Shown here piece after piece: positions 26,651 to 35,607 of a DNA stretch of 64,000 nt. Every line of letters begins with the position of its first letter. Within the stretch, counting starts at the first letter, position 1. The notes beneath the pieces were generated by a model. That model ran no database searches and was not told the origin of the DNA. It saw only the letters and a list, made by a program, of their open reading frames with translations. Source of the stretch: Enterobacter_D sp963521185 (lineage in GTDB: Bacteria > Pseudomonadota > Gammaproteobacteria > Enterobacterales > Enterobacteriaceae); assembly GCA_963521185.1 (NCBI GenBank), contig CAUQTV010000004.1, forward strand, positions 1-64,000, given 5' to 3'. Both the position numbers and the translations under genes were made by a program.

Positions 26651-28003
26651 CTATAACCGAGAGAAATCATTGAAAAGTGCAAGCCCCATTAACAACACCA
26701 GCAAAATCGAGCCAATGCGATAACTAAAGTCTTGAACTCGCTCGGATACCGGCCCGCCCTTCAGCTTCTCTATCGCCAAAAACAGCAGATGACCCCCGTC
26801 AAGAACGGGTAACGGGAACAGGTTGATAATTCCGAGGTTCACGCTGATTAGCGCAAGGAACATCAGGTAATAAATCAACCCAAACTCCGCTGACATCCCA
26901 GCCCCTTGAGCGATCGAAATCGGCCCACTGAGGTTGTTCAGTTTTACGTCACCGGTTATCAATTTCCCCAACATACTGACCGTCAGCTTCATCAACTGCC
27001 AGGTTTTATCCGTGGCTTCGACGATGGCGCTAAACGGCCCGTATTGGCGTACTGTCTTATATTCATCCGGCAGCGGGATAATTTTAGGCACCACGCCCGC
27101 GAACCCTTCGTCCTTGCCGCTACCCGGTTTTGTATCGGGTATCAATGTTAAAGACAAGGGGCTGCCTTGTCTCTCGATATCTAACGCCAGCGGCGTACCC
27201 GGATTGTCCCGGACCAGGGTGACAAACGTCATCCACTCCGTTAACTGCTGACCATCGACTTTAACGATCCTGTCGCCCGCTTGCAAACCCGCTTTGCTCG
27301 CCGCGGAGTCATTTTGCACCTGAGCCAGTACCGGTTCAATCTGCGGACCGCGTGGGCGAATGCCGATTGACGCCACCGGATCTTCGCGGTCAGGCGCTAA
27401 AACCCAATGGCGTAAATCCAGGGTTTTGTTCTGGCGGCTATCGCTGCCAAACGGCGACACGCTGATTGTCGTTTGATCGTCACCCATTTTGGAGACCAGT
27501 TGCAGACGCACAGCATCCCAATCAGGCGTTTCGATACCATCTATGGCTTTAAGTTCCGTGCCCGGCGAAATTTGGGCGCTTGCGGCGATAGAATTGGGCG
27601 TTATTTCACCCACAACCGGTCGCACACCGGGAACACCGATGATGAACACCAGCCAGTAGGCAAAAATGGCAAAGAGGAAGTTCGCCACGGGTCCCGCGGC
27701 AATGACGGCAGCACGCTGCCCGATGGTTTTGTTATTGAACGCCGTATGGCGCAGTTCCGGCATCACCGGCTCTACGCGTTCATCCAGCATTTTGACATAG
27801 CCCCCCAGCGGAATGAGGGCGATAACAAACTCGGTACCCTGCTTGTCCATGCGACGCCAGAGCGCTTTACCAAAACCGATGGAAAAACGCTCAACCCGCA
27901 CTCCGCAACGGCGAGCAACCCAGAAATGGCCAAATTCGTGCACCGTGATCAGCACGCCCAGCGCAACAATAAACGCCGCCAGATTCCAGAGAATGCTCAG
28001 CAT
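26651..28003 (-). CDS. rseP: Site-2 intramembrane metalloprotease RseP
   Basis: Cleaves RseA after DegS to release sigma-E, and clears signal peptides. The ATG at 28003 gives 450 residues, as in E. coli. Zinc motif HEFGH at 22-26 in the first membrane helix, two periplasmic PDZ domains, and the second active-site motif LDGGH near the C-terminus. Sits in the cdsA-rseP-bamA cluster. Confidence 0.98.
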   Translation of the reverse strand: MLSILWNLAAFIVALGVLITVHEFGHFWVARRCGVRVERFSIGFGKALWRRMDKQGTEFVIALIPLGGYVKMLDERVEPVMPELRHTAFNNKTIGQRAAVIAAGPVANFLFAIFAYWLVFIIGVPGVRPVVGEITPNSIAASAQISPGTELKAIDGIETPDWDAVRLQLVSKMGDDQTTISVSPFGSDSRQNKTLDLRHWVLAPDREDPVASIGIRPRGPQIEPVLAQVQNDSAASKAGLQAGDRIVKVDGQQLTEWMTFVTLVRDNPGTPLALDIERQGSPLSLTLIPDTKPGSGKDEGFAGVVPKIIPLPDEYKTVRQYGPFSAIVEATDKTWQLMKLTVSMLGKLITGDVKLNNLSGPISIAQGAGMSAEFGLIYYLMFLALISVNLGIINLFPLPVLDGGHLLFLAIEKLKGGPVSERVQDFSYRIGSILLVLLMGLALFNDFSRL

Positions 28004-28014
28004 AAAACCTTCCG

Positions 28015-28872
28015 TTAAATCGTCCTGAATACCAGCAATAACAGACAAGCAAACACCGGTACGGCTGCTGTCAGGCTGTCGATGCGATCGAGTATACCGC
28101 CGTGTCCTGGAATAAGGTGGCCGCTGTCTTTAATACCGGCTTCACGCTTAAACATACTCTCTGTTAGATCCCCGAGCACTGAGGCCAGCGCCGCGACGAT
28201 GGAACAAATTAATAGGGTTGAAGGCGCAACGTCCAGATTCGCCCACATCCCGTAGCCCCACGATATCACAGCGGCCGTAAATAACCCGCCAATAAATCCC
28301 TGCCAGGTTTTTCCCGGAGACACTTTAGGAGCCAGCTTATGTTTGCCAAATAGTTTGCCAAACATGTAAGCGCCGGAGTCCGCACCCCACACGAGGATCA
28401 TGATGTACAGCAACCACAGCGCTCCGCTGTAGTGGTTGTCGTCATAATGCCACGCACGCAGTGCCAGCATACCCCAAAAAAATGGCACAATTGTGAGGAT
28501 ACCGAAAATCAGGCGCAGCACCTTTGAGTGCCGCCAGACGCCCGCCGATGCCGGGTAGAATAGCACCAGTAGCAGCGCCACAATCCACCAGCCCAGCGAT
28601 GCCCACAGCGAGCCTTCAACCAGCGGCTGATGCACGTTGTGGTGATATTCAGGCATCATTAGCAGCATGCCGGAGAGTATCCCTCCGCATAACACCGCCA
28701 GCCATACGCGCTGAGGCTTTGAGGTAAAGCCGCTAAGCTGTCCCCACTCCCACGCGGCAAGCATGCACACGGCGATCGTTACGATGGCGAATCCCACCGG
28801 CGGCAATAAAAACAGCGCCGCGATAACGACGGGTATTAATACAAAAGCAGAAATCAGGCGATACTTCAGCAA
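28015..28872 (-). CDS. cdsA: Phosphatidate cytidylyltransferase
   Basis: Makes CDP-diacylglycerol, the precursor of all phospholipids, in the inner membrane. 285 residues with multiple membrane helices. The CDP-diglyceride synthetase signature is present near the C-terminus (FKREAGIKDSGHLIPGHGG). Twelve bases downstream of uppS. Confidence 0.98.
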   Translation of the reverse strand: MLKYRLISAFVLIPVVIAALFLLPPVGFAIVTIAVCMLAAWEWGQLSGFTSKPQRVWLAVLCGGILSGMLLMMPEYHHNVHQPLVEGSLWASLGWWIVALLLVLFYPASAGVWRHSKVLRLIFGILTIVPFFWGMLALRAWHYDDNHYSGALWLLYIMILVWGADSGAYMFGKLFGKHKLAPKVSPGKTWQGFIGGLFTAAVISWGYGMWANLDVAPSTLLICSIVAALASVLGDLTESMFKREAGIKDSGHLIPGHGGILDRIDSLTAAVPVFACLLLLVFRTI

Positions 28873-28884
28873 AAGCTACCCCCA

Positions 28885-29643
28885 TCAGGCTTTGTCGCCA
28901 CCAGGCTCGGTGCCGCCGAAACGGCGCTCTCGATTGGCAAAGGCATGCAGCGCACCTTCAAAGTCTTGTTCATCGAAATCGGGCCAAAGAACATCTGTAA
29001 AGTAAAGTTCGGCATAGGCAATTTGCCAAAGTAAAAAGTTACTTATGCGATGTTCTCCCCCTGTCCTAATCACTAAATCTACGGGAGCCAGTTCATGCAT
29101 GCAGATTTGCTTACTCAGCGCTTCTTCATCAATCTCGTCCGGGCGTAACAGCCCTTCCTGGACCTGTGCAGCTAAATACTGAACTCCCTGAATAATATCC
29201 CAACGTCCGCCATAATTCGCCGCGACATTGAGCGTCAGACCGGTATTTTGCGCGGTCAACGCTTCCGCTTTGCGAATGCGTTCTTGCAGACGGGCGTTAA
29301 AACGACGGGTATCACCGATGACGCGCAGGCGCACATTATGGCGGTGCAGGCTTTTCACTTCGCTATCGAGTGCCCACACGAACAGCTCCATCAGCGCACT
29401 CACTTCCTGCGCCGGGCGATTCCAGTTTTCACTACTAAAGGCGTACAGCGTCAATGCATCTATGCCGTTATTGGCAGCATAAGAAACCGCACGACGAACA
29501 GACTTGGCACCGGCTTTATGACCAAAAGCTCGTATTTTCCCTTGTCTTTTCGCCCAGCGACCATTGCCATCCATAATTATCGCCACATGACGGCAGCCAT
29601 GTGCGGGCAAATTCTCGCTTAATGGTTGATTAGCAGACAACAT
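28885..29643 (-). CDS. uppS: Undecaprenyl diphosphate synthase
   Basis: cis-Prenyltransferase that builds the C55 lipid carrier for peptidoglycan and O-antigen. 252 residues; the catalytic aspartate lies in IIMDGNGRWAKRQGK (D25), and the signature RTGGEHRISNFLLWQ is present near the C-terminus. Starts the cluster reading into cdsA-rseP-bamA and follows dxr, which supplies isoprenoid precursors. Confidence 0.98.
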   Translation of the reverse strand: MLSANQPLSENLPAHGCRHVAIIMDGNGRWAKRQGKIRAFGHKAGAKSVRRAVSYAANNGIDALTLYAFSSENWNRPAQEVSALMELFVWALDSEVKSLHRHNVRLRVIGDTRRFNARLQERIRKAEALTAQNTGLTLNVAANYGGRWDIIQGVQYLAAQVQEGLLRPDEIDEEALSKQICMHELAPVDLVIRTGGEHRISNFLLWQIAYAELYFTDVLWPDFDEQDFEGALHAFANRERRFGGTEPGGDKA

Positions 29644-29703
29644 AACGCGTTATTAGTCCCTGAAAAGGATTTAGCGGTAGCCAGGAATACTGAAGCCTTT
29701 ACG

Positions 29704-29729
29704 TAAAAAAGCCGTGTCAAACCACGGCT
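29704..29729 (-). terminator. Rho-independent terminator after dxr
   Basis: On the minus strand the stem AGCCGTG / CACGGCT (29723-29729 with 29710-29716) has a six-base loop and is followed by TTTTTTACG. It separates dxr from the uppS cluster. Confidence 0.85.
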
Positions 29730-29829
29730 AACCTGACCTGCCTGGTCCGAAAACCCGCAGTCAGGTGGCGCAGACTATATCACTGAAGCACAACGCTAAC
29801 AAATAGCACAACCACGAGTGGCTGGAATA

Positions 29830-31029
29830 TCACCAGCTTGCGAGACGCATCACTTGTTTTTGAGCGACCTCACGCGCTTGCGCATCCACCGCCAGCACAT
29901 CGTCAATGCTCTGCGGTTCGCGCAAATCCATCTGTTCGATAACGGACAGATTAAGGGCGGCGATATCGGTAAAGCGAATGCCGGATGCCAGGAATGCGGC
30001 GACCGTCACCTCATTTGCAGCATTGAGCGCCGTTGTAGCGGCCTGCCCCTGTTCAAACGCGTCCATCGCCAGCTTAAGACAGGGATAGCGCGCGTAATCA
30101 GGTTCAGAAAAACTCAACGAGCTTAGCTTACAAAAATCGAGAGGCTTTACCCCAGAGTCCACACGCCCCGGCCAGGCCATCGTGTGGGCTATCGGTGTGC
30201 GCATATCCGGCTCACCCAGTTGTGCTAACACGCTGCCATCCTGATACCGCACCATTGAGTGGATCACCGACTGCGGGTGAATCAGCACTTCCATCTGGTG
30301 CGCGGAGGCATTAAACAACCAGCGCGCTTCAATGTATTCCAGACCTTTATTCATCATGGTGGCGGAATCGACGGAGATTTTACGTCCCATCGACCAGTTC
30401 GGATGACGGCAAGCCTGATCCGGCGTCATAGCAGCCAGTTCAGACAGTGGCGTTTCACGAAACGGGCCACCAGACCCGGTGAGCAAAATCGACATGACGC
30501 CATTCTGCTCCAGTGAAGCGTACCCCAGGTTGTGCTGGAAAGGTTGCGGTAAACTCTGAAAAATGGCGTTATGCTCGCTGTCCACCGGCAAAAGCTGCGC
30601 CCCGCTGCGCTTTACCGCCTCCATAAACAGACGCCCGCAGGTCACTAACGCCTCTTTATTGGCCAACAGAACGGTTTTGCCCGCATGGATCGCCGACAGC
30701 GTGGGAACCAGTCCGGCCGCGCCGACGATGGCCGCCATCACCTGATCGACGTCATCCAGCGCCGCCATGTCACTGGCAGCCTGCTGCCCGCTCAGCACCT
30801 CGGTCTGGCTCCCGTGCGATCGCAATGTCTCTTTGAGCTGTCGCGCGCTGGCTTCATCGTCCATCACGGCAAAGCGCGGCCTGAACTCCAGGCACTGTTC
30901 AACCATGCGGGTGACGTTTTTACCGGCGACCAGCGCGGTGACGGAAAAGCGATCGGGATTGTGGCGAACCACGTCGAGCGTGCTGCAACCAATGGATCCG
31001 GTTGAGCCAAGAAGGGTCAGATGCTTCAT
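29830..31029 (-). CDS. dxr: 1-deoxy-D-xylulose 5-phosphate reductoisomerase
   Basis: Second enzyme of the MEP isoprenoid pathway (also named ispC), converting DXP to MEP with NADPH. The start at 31029 gives 399 residues (E. coli 398); the longer frame is unsupported. N-terminal NADPH motif GSTGSIG, and metal-site regions VDSEHNAIFQ and TGSGGPFR. Confidence 0.98.
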   Translation of the reverse strand: MKHLTLLGSTGSIGCSTLDVVRHNPDRFSVTALVAGKNVTRMVEQCLEFRPRFAVMDDEASARQLKETLRSHGSQTEVLSGQQAASDMAALDDVDQVMAAIVGAAGLVPTLSAIHAGKTVLLANKEALVTCGRLFMEAVKRSGAQLLPVDSEHNAIFQSLPQPFQHNLGYASLEQNGVMSILLTGSGGPFRETPLSELAAMTPDQACRHPNWSMGRKISVDSATMMNKGLEYIEARWLFNASAHQMEVLIHPQSVIHSMVRYQDGSVLAQLGEPDMRTPIAHTMAWPGRVDSGVKPLDFCKLSSLSFSEPDYARYPCLKLAMDAFEQGQAATTALNAANEVTVAAFLASGIRFTDIAALNLSVIEQMDLREPQSIDDVLAVDAQAREVAQKQVMRLASW

Positions 31030-31063
31030 AAGGATGGGACGTCCCAATGGGGTCGAAGGTAGA

Positions 31064-31108
31064 AAGCAAAACGCCGCCAGCAAAGCGTAGTGCTTCCTGT
31101 GCGGCGTT
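31064..31108 (-). terminator. Probable terminator after frr
   Basis: Outer stem AACGCCGC (31070-31077) with GCGGCGTT (31101-31108); the intervening 23 bases can form an inner AGC/GCT helix. On the minus strand it is followed by TTGCTTTC. It lies 21 bases past the frr stop and before the dxr start. Confidence 0.6.
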
Positions 31109-31129
31109 AGAGTAGTCAGTGACGAAGAA

Positions 31130-31687
31130 TCAGAACTGCATCAGTTCCGCTTCTTTCTCTGCCAGCGCCGCATCCACTTTTTTGATGGCGGCGTCGGTCA
31201 GTTTTTGCACGTCATCCTGGGAACGACGATCGTCATCTTCGCTGATTTCTTTGTCTTTCAGCAGGGCTTTCACCTTGTCGTTAGCGTCGCGACGCACGTT
31301 ACGTACCGCAACACGTGCGCCTTCGGCTTCACCGCGCACTACTTTGATCAGGTCTTTACGACGCTCTTCCGTCAGGGCTGGCAGCGGAACACGGATATCG
31401 GTACCCGCAGAGTTCGGGTTCAGACCCAAATCGGACGTCATGATCGCTTTCTCAACGGCCGGGCCCATAGAGCGGTCGAACACGTTGATTTTCAGCGTAC
31501 GGGAGTCTTCAACGGTCACGCTTGCCAACTGGCGCAGTGGGGTCGGGGTACCGTAGTACTCCACAACGATCCCGTCGAGCAGGCTCGGAGAGGCACGGCC
31601 CGTGCGAATTTTGCTGATCTGGTTTTTGAACGCTTCTACGCATTTGTCCATGCGCACTTCAGCATCTTTTCTGATATCGCTAATCAC
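31130..31687 (-). CDS. frr: Ribosome recycling factor
   Basis: With EF-G, splits the post-termination ribosome. 185 residues; a three-helix bundle with a small beta domain, and the conserved IRTGRASPSLLDGI near the N-terminus. Downstream of pyrH in the rpsB-tsf-pyrH-frr order conserved in enterobacteria. Confidence 0.98.
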   Translation of the reverse strand: MISDIRKDAEVRMDKCVEAFKNQISKIRTGRASPSLLDGIVVEYYGTPTPLRQLASVTVEDSRTLKINVFDRSMGPAVEKAIMTSDLGLNPNSAGTDIRVPLPALTEERRKDLIKVVRGEAEGARVAVRNVRRDANDKVKALLKDKEISEDDDRRSQDDVQKLTDAAIKKVDAALAEKEAELMQF

Positions 31688-31796
31688 GTTACGAATCCTT
31701 GAAAACTTGTCTCAGGCAGACCATACGCCGTCACACCGAAAAAGGTGTGCTAAGTATAGCCCCGATTAATTCATGGCACTGTAAAAGTGCCTGATT

Positions 31797-31819
31797 AAAA
31801 CCGCTTTACGTTAAAGCGG
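31797..31819 (-). terminator. Terminator-like hairpin after pyrH
   Basis: Perfect 8-bp stem CCGCTTTA / TAAAGCGG (31801-31808, 31812-31819) with a 3-base loop, followed on the minus strand by TTTTAATC. Two more small hairpins follow before frr: GCACT/AGTGC (31775-31789) and CACACC/GGTGTG (31733-31750). Confidence 0.6.
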
Positions 31820-31849
31820 AATCTTACCTTTATTTGTCGCTCACGGAAA

Positions 31850-32575
31850 TTATTCCGTGATTAAAGTGCCTTCTTTTTCACCCATGACCACGCGACGCAG
31901 CGCGCCAGGTTTGTTCATGTTGAAAACGCGAATCGGCAGTTTGTGGTCGCGGGCCAGCGTGAACGCGGCCAGATCCATCACTTTAAGCTCACGATCGAGC
32001 ACTTCGGTATAGGTCAGCTGATCGTACAGCGTGGCGGTAGGATCTTTCATTGGATCCGCCGAGAACACGCCATCAACCTTGGTCGCTTTCAGCACCACGT
32101 CCGCTTCGATTTCGATCCCACGCAGGCAGGCTGCGGAGTCGGTGGTGAAGAACGGGTTGCCGGTACCGGCGGCCAGGATCACGACGCGGTTGTTGCGCAG
32201 CAGGCTGATAGCCTCTGCCCAGCTGTAGTTATCACACACGCCATTCAGCGGAATAGCGGACATCAGGCGGGCGTTCACATAGGCGCGGTGCAGTGCGTCA
32301 CGCATTGCCAGGCCGTTCATGACGGTGGCCAGCATGCCCATGTGGTCGCCCACTACGCGGTTCATCCCCGCTTTCGCAAGACCGGCTCCGCGGAAAAGAT
32401 TACCACCACCAATCACCACACCGACCTGGATACCTAATTCCACCAGCTCTTTGATTTCCTGCGCCATGCGGTCGAGGATGCTTGCGTCAATACCGAAGCC
32501 TTCGGTGCCTTGCAGCGCTTCGCCACTCAGCTTAAGCAGAATGCGTTTATAGACGGGTTTTGCATTGGTAGCCAT
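31850..32575 (-). CDS. pyrH: Uridylate kinase
   Basis: Hexameric bacterial UMP kinase of the amino acid kinase fold, GTP-activated and UTP-inhibited. 241 residues; phosphate-binding KLSGEAL near the N-terminus and GGGNLFRG. Confidence 0.98.
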   Translation of the reverse strand: MATNAKPVYKRILLKLSGEALQGTEGFGIDASILDRMAQEIKELVELGIQVGVVIGGGNLFRGAGLAKAGMNRVVGDHMGMLATVMNGLAMRDALHRAYVNARLMSAIPLNGVCDNYSWAEAISLLRNNRVVILAAGTGNPFFTTDSAACLRGIEIEADVVLKATKVDGVFSADPMKDPTATLYDQLTYTEVLDRELKVMDLAAFTLARDHKLPIRVFNMNKPGALRRVVMGEKEGTLITE

Positions 32576-32685
32576 GATTCTTTCCTGAGACTGTCAACGA
32601 ATAAGAGGGGGTTAATTCTGGCGACATGATACGTCGCAAATCAGCGGGCGCACTATAGGCTTTTGCTGATTCTTACAACACGTAC

Positions 32686-32712
32686 ACAAAAAGAAGCCGC
32701 CCTCAGGCGGCT
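32686..32712 (-). terminator. Rho-independent terminator of rpsB-tsf
   Basis: Stem AGCCGCC / GGCGGCT (32695-32701, 32706-32712) with a 4-base loop. On the minus strand it is followed by TTCTTTTTGTG. It lies 12 bases after the tsf stop. Confidence 0.88.
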
Positions 32713-32723
32713 CCATTTTTTGA

Positions 32724-33575
32724 TTAAGACTGCTTGGACATGGCAGCAACTTCTGCTGCGAAGTCAGTCTCAACTTTCTCGATGCCTTCACCCACTTCGA
32801 AGCGGATGAAGTTGGTGACGTCAGCGTTGTGCTCTTTCAGCAGCTGGCCCACGGTTTTGCTCGGATCGATAACGAAAGGCTGACCGGTCAGAGAGACTTC
32901 GCCGGTGAATTTCTTCATGCGGCCTTCAACCATTTTCTCTGCGATTTCTTTCGGTTTGCCAGACTGCATGGCGATGTCCAGCTGAACCTGGTACTCTTTC
33001 TCTACCACTTCAGCGGAAACGTCTTCCGGCTTAACGAATTCTGGTTTGCTTGCAGCAACGTGCATTGCCAGCTGTTTAACCAGCTCTTCGTCAGCGCCTT
33101 TAGCCGCGATCAGAACGCCGATGCGTGCACCGTGCAGGTAAGAACCCAGCACGTCGCCTTCGATAGCGGAAACGCGGCGAATATTGATGTTTTCACCAAT
33201 TTTAGCCACCAGCGCAACGCGCTCTTCTTCGAACTGTGCTTTCAGCACGTCAACGTCGGTGGTTTTGCCAGCCAGCGCAGCATCCAGCACTTTGTCAGCA
33301 AATGCCTGGAAACCGCCGTCTTTCGCTACGAAGTCAGTCTGGCAGTTAACTTCCAGAATGATGCCGTAGTTGCCGTCGATTTTGGTTTTGATCACGCCGT
33401 CAGCAGCAACGTTGCCTGCTTTTTTAGCCGCTTTGATCGCGCCAGACTTACGCATGTTCTCGATTGCCAGCTCGATGTCGCCATTGGCTTCGGTCAGCGC
33501 TTTTTTACAATCCATCATGCCTGCGCCAGTACGTTCGCGCAGCTCTTTTACCAGGGATGCGGTAATTTCAGCCAT
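32724..33575 (-). CDS. tsf: Elongation factor Ts
   Basis: Guanine-nucleotide exchange factor for EF-Tu. The ATG at 33575 gives 283 residues, the E. coli length. The N-terminal UBA-like region with LRERTGAGMMDCKKAL and the TDFVAKD motif that pries Mg2+ from EF-Tu are present. Cotranscribed with rpsB through a leaky terminator. Confidence 0.98.
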   Translation of the reverse strand: MAEITASLVKELRERTGAGMMDCKKALTEANGDIELAIENMRKSGAIKAAKKAGNVAADGVIKTKIDGNYGIILEVNCQTDFVAKDGGFQAFADKVLDAALAGKTTDVDVLKAQFEEERVALVAKIGENINIRRVSAIEGDVLGSYLHGARIGVLIAAKGADEELVKQLAMHVAASKPEFVKPEDVSAEVVEKEYQVQLDIAMQSGKPKEIAEKMVEGRMKKFTGEVSLTGQPFVIDPSKTVGQLLKEHNADVTNFIRFEVGEGIEKVETDFAAEVAAMSKQS

Positions 33576-33635
33576 TCTAAAATCCTCGGGAGATTTGATC
33601 TGCCTGGTTGTGACAACCAAACAGCCTAAAAAGTG

Positions 33636-33659
33636 AAAAAGGGGCCATAAAAAGGCCCC
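33636..33659 (-). terminator. Partial terminator between rpsB and tsf
   Basis: Stem GGGGCC / GGCCCC (33641-33646, 33654-33659) with a 7-base loop, followed on the minus strand by five T. Read-through is expected because tsf follows without an obvious promoter, so this probably sets the S2 to EF-Ts ratio. Confidence 0.7.
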
Positions 33660-33712
33660 CTAACCAAACTCGATACTACCTGGTTAATAAGGGCTCCGGG
33701 GAGCGTGCCTTA

Positions 33713-34438
33713 TTATTCAGCTTCTACGAAGCTTTCTTCCGCCTGAACAGCCAGATCTTGCGAACGGCCTTCACGAACGGTAGCAGCAACAGCGCTCAGG
33801 TACAGGCTAACAGCACGGATTGCGTCGTCGTTACCCGGGATAACGAAGTCAACACCGTCCGGATCAGAGTTGGTATCAACGATAGCAAATACCGGAATAC
33901 CCAGGTTGTTTGCTTCTTTGATAGCGATGTGCTCGTGATCGGCGTCGATAACAAACAGTGCGTCCGGCAGGCCGCCCATGTCTTTGATACCGCCCAGGCT
34001 GTTTTCCAGCTTGTCCAGCTCACGAGTGCGCATCAGCGCTTCTTTCTTAGTCAGCTTGTCGAAAGTACCGTCCTGAGACTGAGTTTCCAGGTCTTTCAGA
34101 CGTTTGATGGACTGACGAACGGTTTTCCAGTTAGTCAGCATGCCGCCCAGCCAGCGATGGTTCACGAAGAACTGGTCGCAGCTATGAGCAGCTTCTTTCA
34201 CCGCTTCGCTTGCAGCGCGTTTAGTACCAACAAACAGAATCTTACCTTTACGGGAAGAGATCTTGTTCAGCTCAGCCAGGGCTTCGTTGAACATTGGTAC
34301 AGTTTTCTCAAGGTTGATGATGTGAACTTTGTTACGTGCGCCGAAGATGAAAGGCTTCATTTTCGGGTTCCAGTAACGGGTCTGGTGACCAAAGTGAACA
34401 CCAGCCTTGAGCATGTCGCGCATGGAAACAGTTGCCAT
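33713..34438 (-). CDS. rpsB: 30S ribosomal protein S2
   Basis: Small-subunit protein bound late in 30S assembly. The ATG at 34438 gives 241 residues and the canonical start MATVSMRDMLKAGVHFGH; the upstream in-frame extension is the regulatory leader. It has a Rossmann-like domain with a coiled-coil insertion and an acidic C-terminus. Confidence 0.98.
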   Translation of the reverse strand: MATVSMRDMLKAGVHFGHQTRYWNPKMKPFIFGARNKVHIINLEKTVPMFNEALAELNKISSRKGKILFVGTKRAASEAVKEAAHSCDQFFVNHRWLGGMLTNWKTVRQSIKRLKDLETQSQDGTFDKLTKKEALMRTRELDKLENSLGGIKDMGGLPDALFVIDADHEHIAIKEANNLGIPVFAIVDTNSDPDGVDFVIPGNDDAIRAVSLYLSAVAATVREGRSQDLAVQAEESFVEAE

Positions 34439-34545
34439 GATTAAAACCTCTATAAGATAGTTGGGGTTATGCCTCCACGTATCCCATATTACCGACCCCG
34501 AAGGGCACCCCGGAATATGTGCCGATACGTGTGTGTTATTACACA
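34439..34545 (-). ncRNA. tff: rpsB mRNA leader / t44 RNA homologue
   Basis: On the minus strand the sequence upstream of the rpsB start (for example ACACACGTATCGGCACATAT, then GGGGTGCCCTTCGGGGTCGG and GGGATACGTGGAGGCATAAC) agrees closely with the E. coli t44/tff leader as I recall it. In enterobacteria this conserved structured leader mediates autogenous repression by S2. Whether a separate small RNA accumulates is not visible from sequence; boundaries are approximate. Confidence 0.75.
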
Positions 34546-34595
34546 AAGTGAGATTTGTGGCTTCAGTCCCATCAAGGAACGGAAGTCCGGCGCGC

Positions 34596-34625
34596 TTTAT
34601 ACCATAAATACCGCCAGGACTCCAA
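34596..34625 (-). promoter_or_regulatory. Probable rpsB promoter
   Basis: Minus-strand TTGGAG (34620-34625) and TATAAA (34596-34601) separated by 18 bp, followed by a GC-rich discriminator GCGCGCC typical of stringently controlled ribosomal promoters. It is positioned just upstream of the t44-like leader. Confidence 0.6.
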
Positions 34626-34746
34626 CACTTGTTGGCCTGATGTGCTGGCAATGATTCTCAATTTGGCACAGAGCTTGCGGGACTGATACCATTAACAACA
34701 CATAGACAATTATTGTCGAATTAATCGACACTGATGGACAGAATTC

Positions 34747-35541
34747 ATGGCTATCTCTCTTAAGACACCAGAAGAAATTGAAAAAATGCGCGTCGCGGGC
34801 AAACTGGCCGCTGATGTGCTTGAAATGATCGAATCCCACATTAAACCGGGCGTCAGCACTGGCGAGCTGGATAAGATTTGCAACGATTACATCGTTAATG
34901 AACAGCACGCGGTTTCTGCCTGCCTGAACTATCACGGCTTCCCAAAATCCGTGTGCATCTCGATTAATGAAGTAGTGTGCCACGGTATTCCGGACGACGA
35001 AAAACGCCTGAAGGATGGCGATATCGTCAACATCGACGTGACGGTGATTAAAGACGACTATCACGGCGACACCTCTAAGATGTTTATCGTCGGCAAGCCG
35101 ACCATTCTGGGCGAGCGCCTGTGCCGTATCACCCAGGAGAGCCTGTATCTGGCGCTGCGCATGGTGAAGCCGGGCATCCGCCTGCGCAGCCTCGGTGCCG
35201 CCATTCAGAAATTCGTTGAAGCGGAAGGCTTCTCCGTGGTGCGCGAATATTGCGGTCACGGCATTGGCCGCGTCTTCCACGAAGAGCCGCAGGTGCTGCA
35301 CTACGACGCGGATGACGGCGGCGTGGTGTTGCAGGCCGGTATGACCTTTACCATCGAACCGATGGTCAACGCCGGGGATTACCGCATTCGCACCATGAAA
35401 GATGGCTGGACGGTGAAAACCAAAGACAGAAGCTTGTCTGCGCAATACGAGCATACTATTGTGGTGACAGAAAACGGCTGCGAAATTCTGACGTTACGAA
35501 AGGATGACACCATCCCGGCGATACTCTCGCACAACGAATGA
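34747..35541 (+). CDS. map: Methionine aminopeptidase, type I
   Basis: Removes the N-terminal methionine from nascent proteins. 264 residues, identical in length to E. coli Map. The pita-bread fold's five metal ligands are recognisable in NIDVTVIKDDYHGD, CGHGIGRVFHEEP, FTIEPMV and YEHTIV. Divergent from rpsB. Confidence 0.98.
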   Translation: MAISLKTPEEIEKMRVAGKLAADVLEMIESHIKPGVSTGELDKICNDYIVNEQHAVSACLNYHGFPKSVCISINEVVCHGIPDDEKRLKDGDIVNIDVTVIKDDYHGDTSKMFIVGKPTILGERLCRITQESLYLALRMVKPGIRLRSLGAAIQKFVEAEGFSVVREYCGHGIGRVFHEEPQVLHYDADDGGVVLQAGMTFTIEPMVNAGDYRIRTMKDGWTVKTKDRSLSAQYEHTIVVTENGCEILTLRKDDTIPAILSHNE

Positions 35542-35545
35542 TAAT

Positions 35546-35571
35546 AAGCCGGCGATTGCCGGCTTTTTTTA
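35546..35571 (+). terminator. Rho-independent terminator of map
   Basis: Stem AAGCCGGC / GCCGGCTT (35546-35553, 35558-35565) with a GATT loop and a T-run. It lies four bases after the map stop. Confidence 0.9.
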
Positions 35572-35607
35572 TGGTGATAATTTTTTCTTATAATGGGGCG
35601 GCGCACG

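Larger units (their letters stand above)
34439..34746. other. Intergenic region between rpsB and map
   Basis: 308 bases between divergent genes. The rpsB-proximal half holds the structured rpsB leader (34439-34545). A promoter for rpsB lies at about 34596-34625. The map-proximal third contains a 6-1-6 palindrome GACAATTATTGTC (34705-34717) of unknown role and the map Shine-Dalgarno GGACAG. No supported gene in this stretch. Confidence 0.7.
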
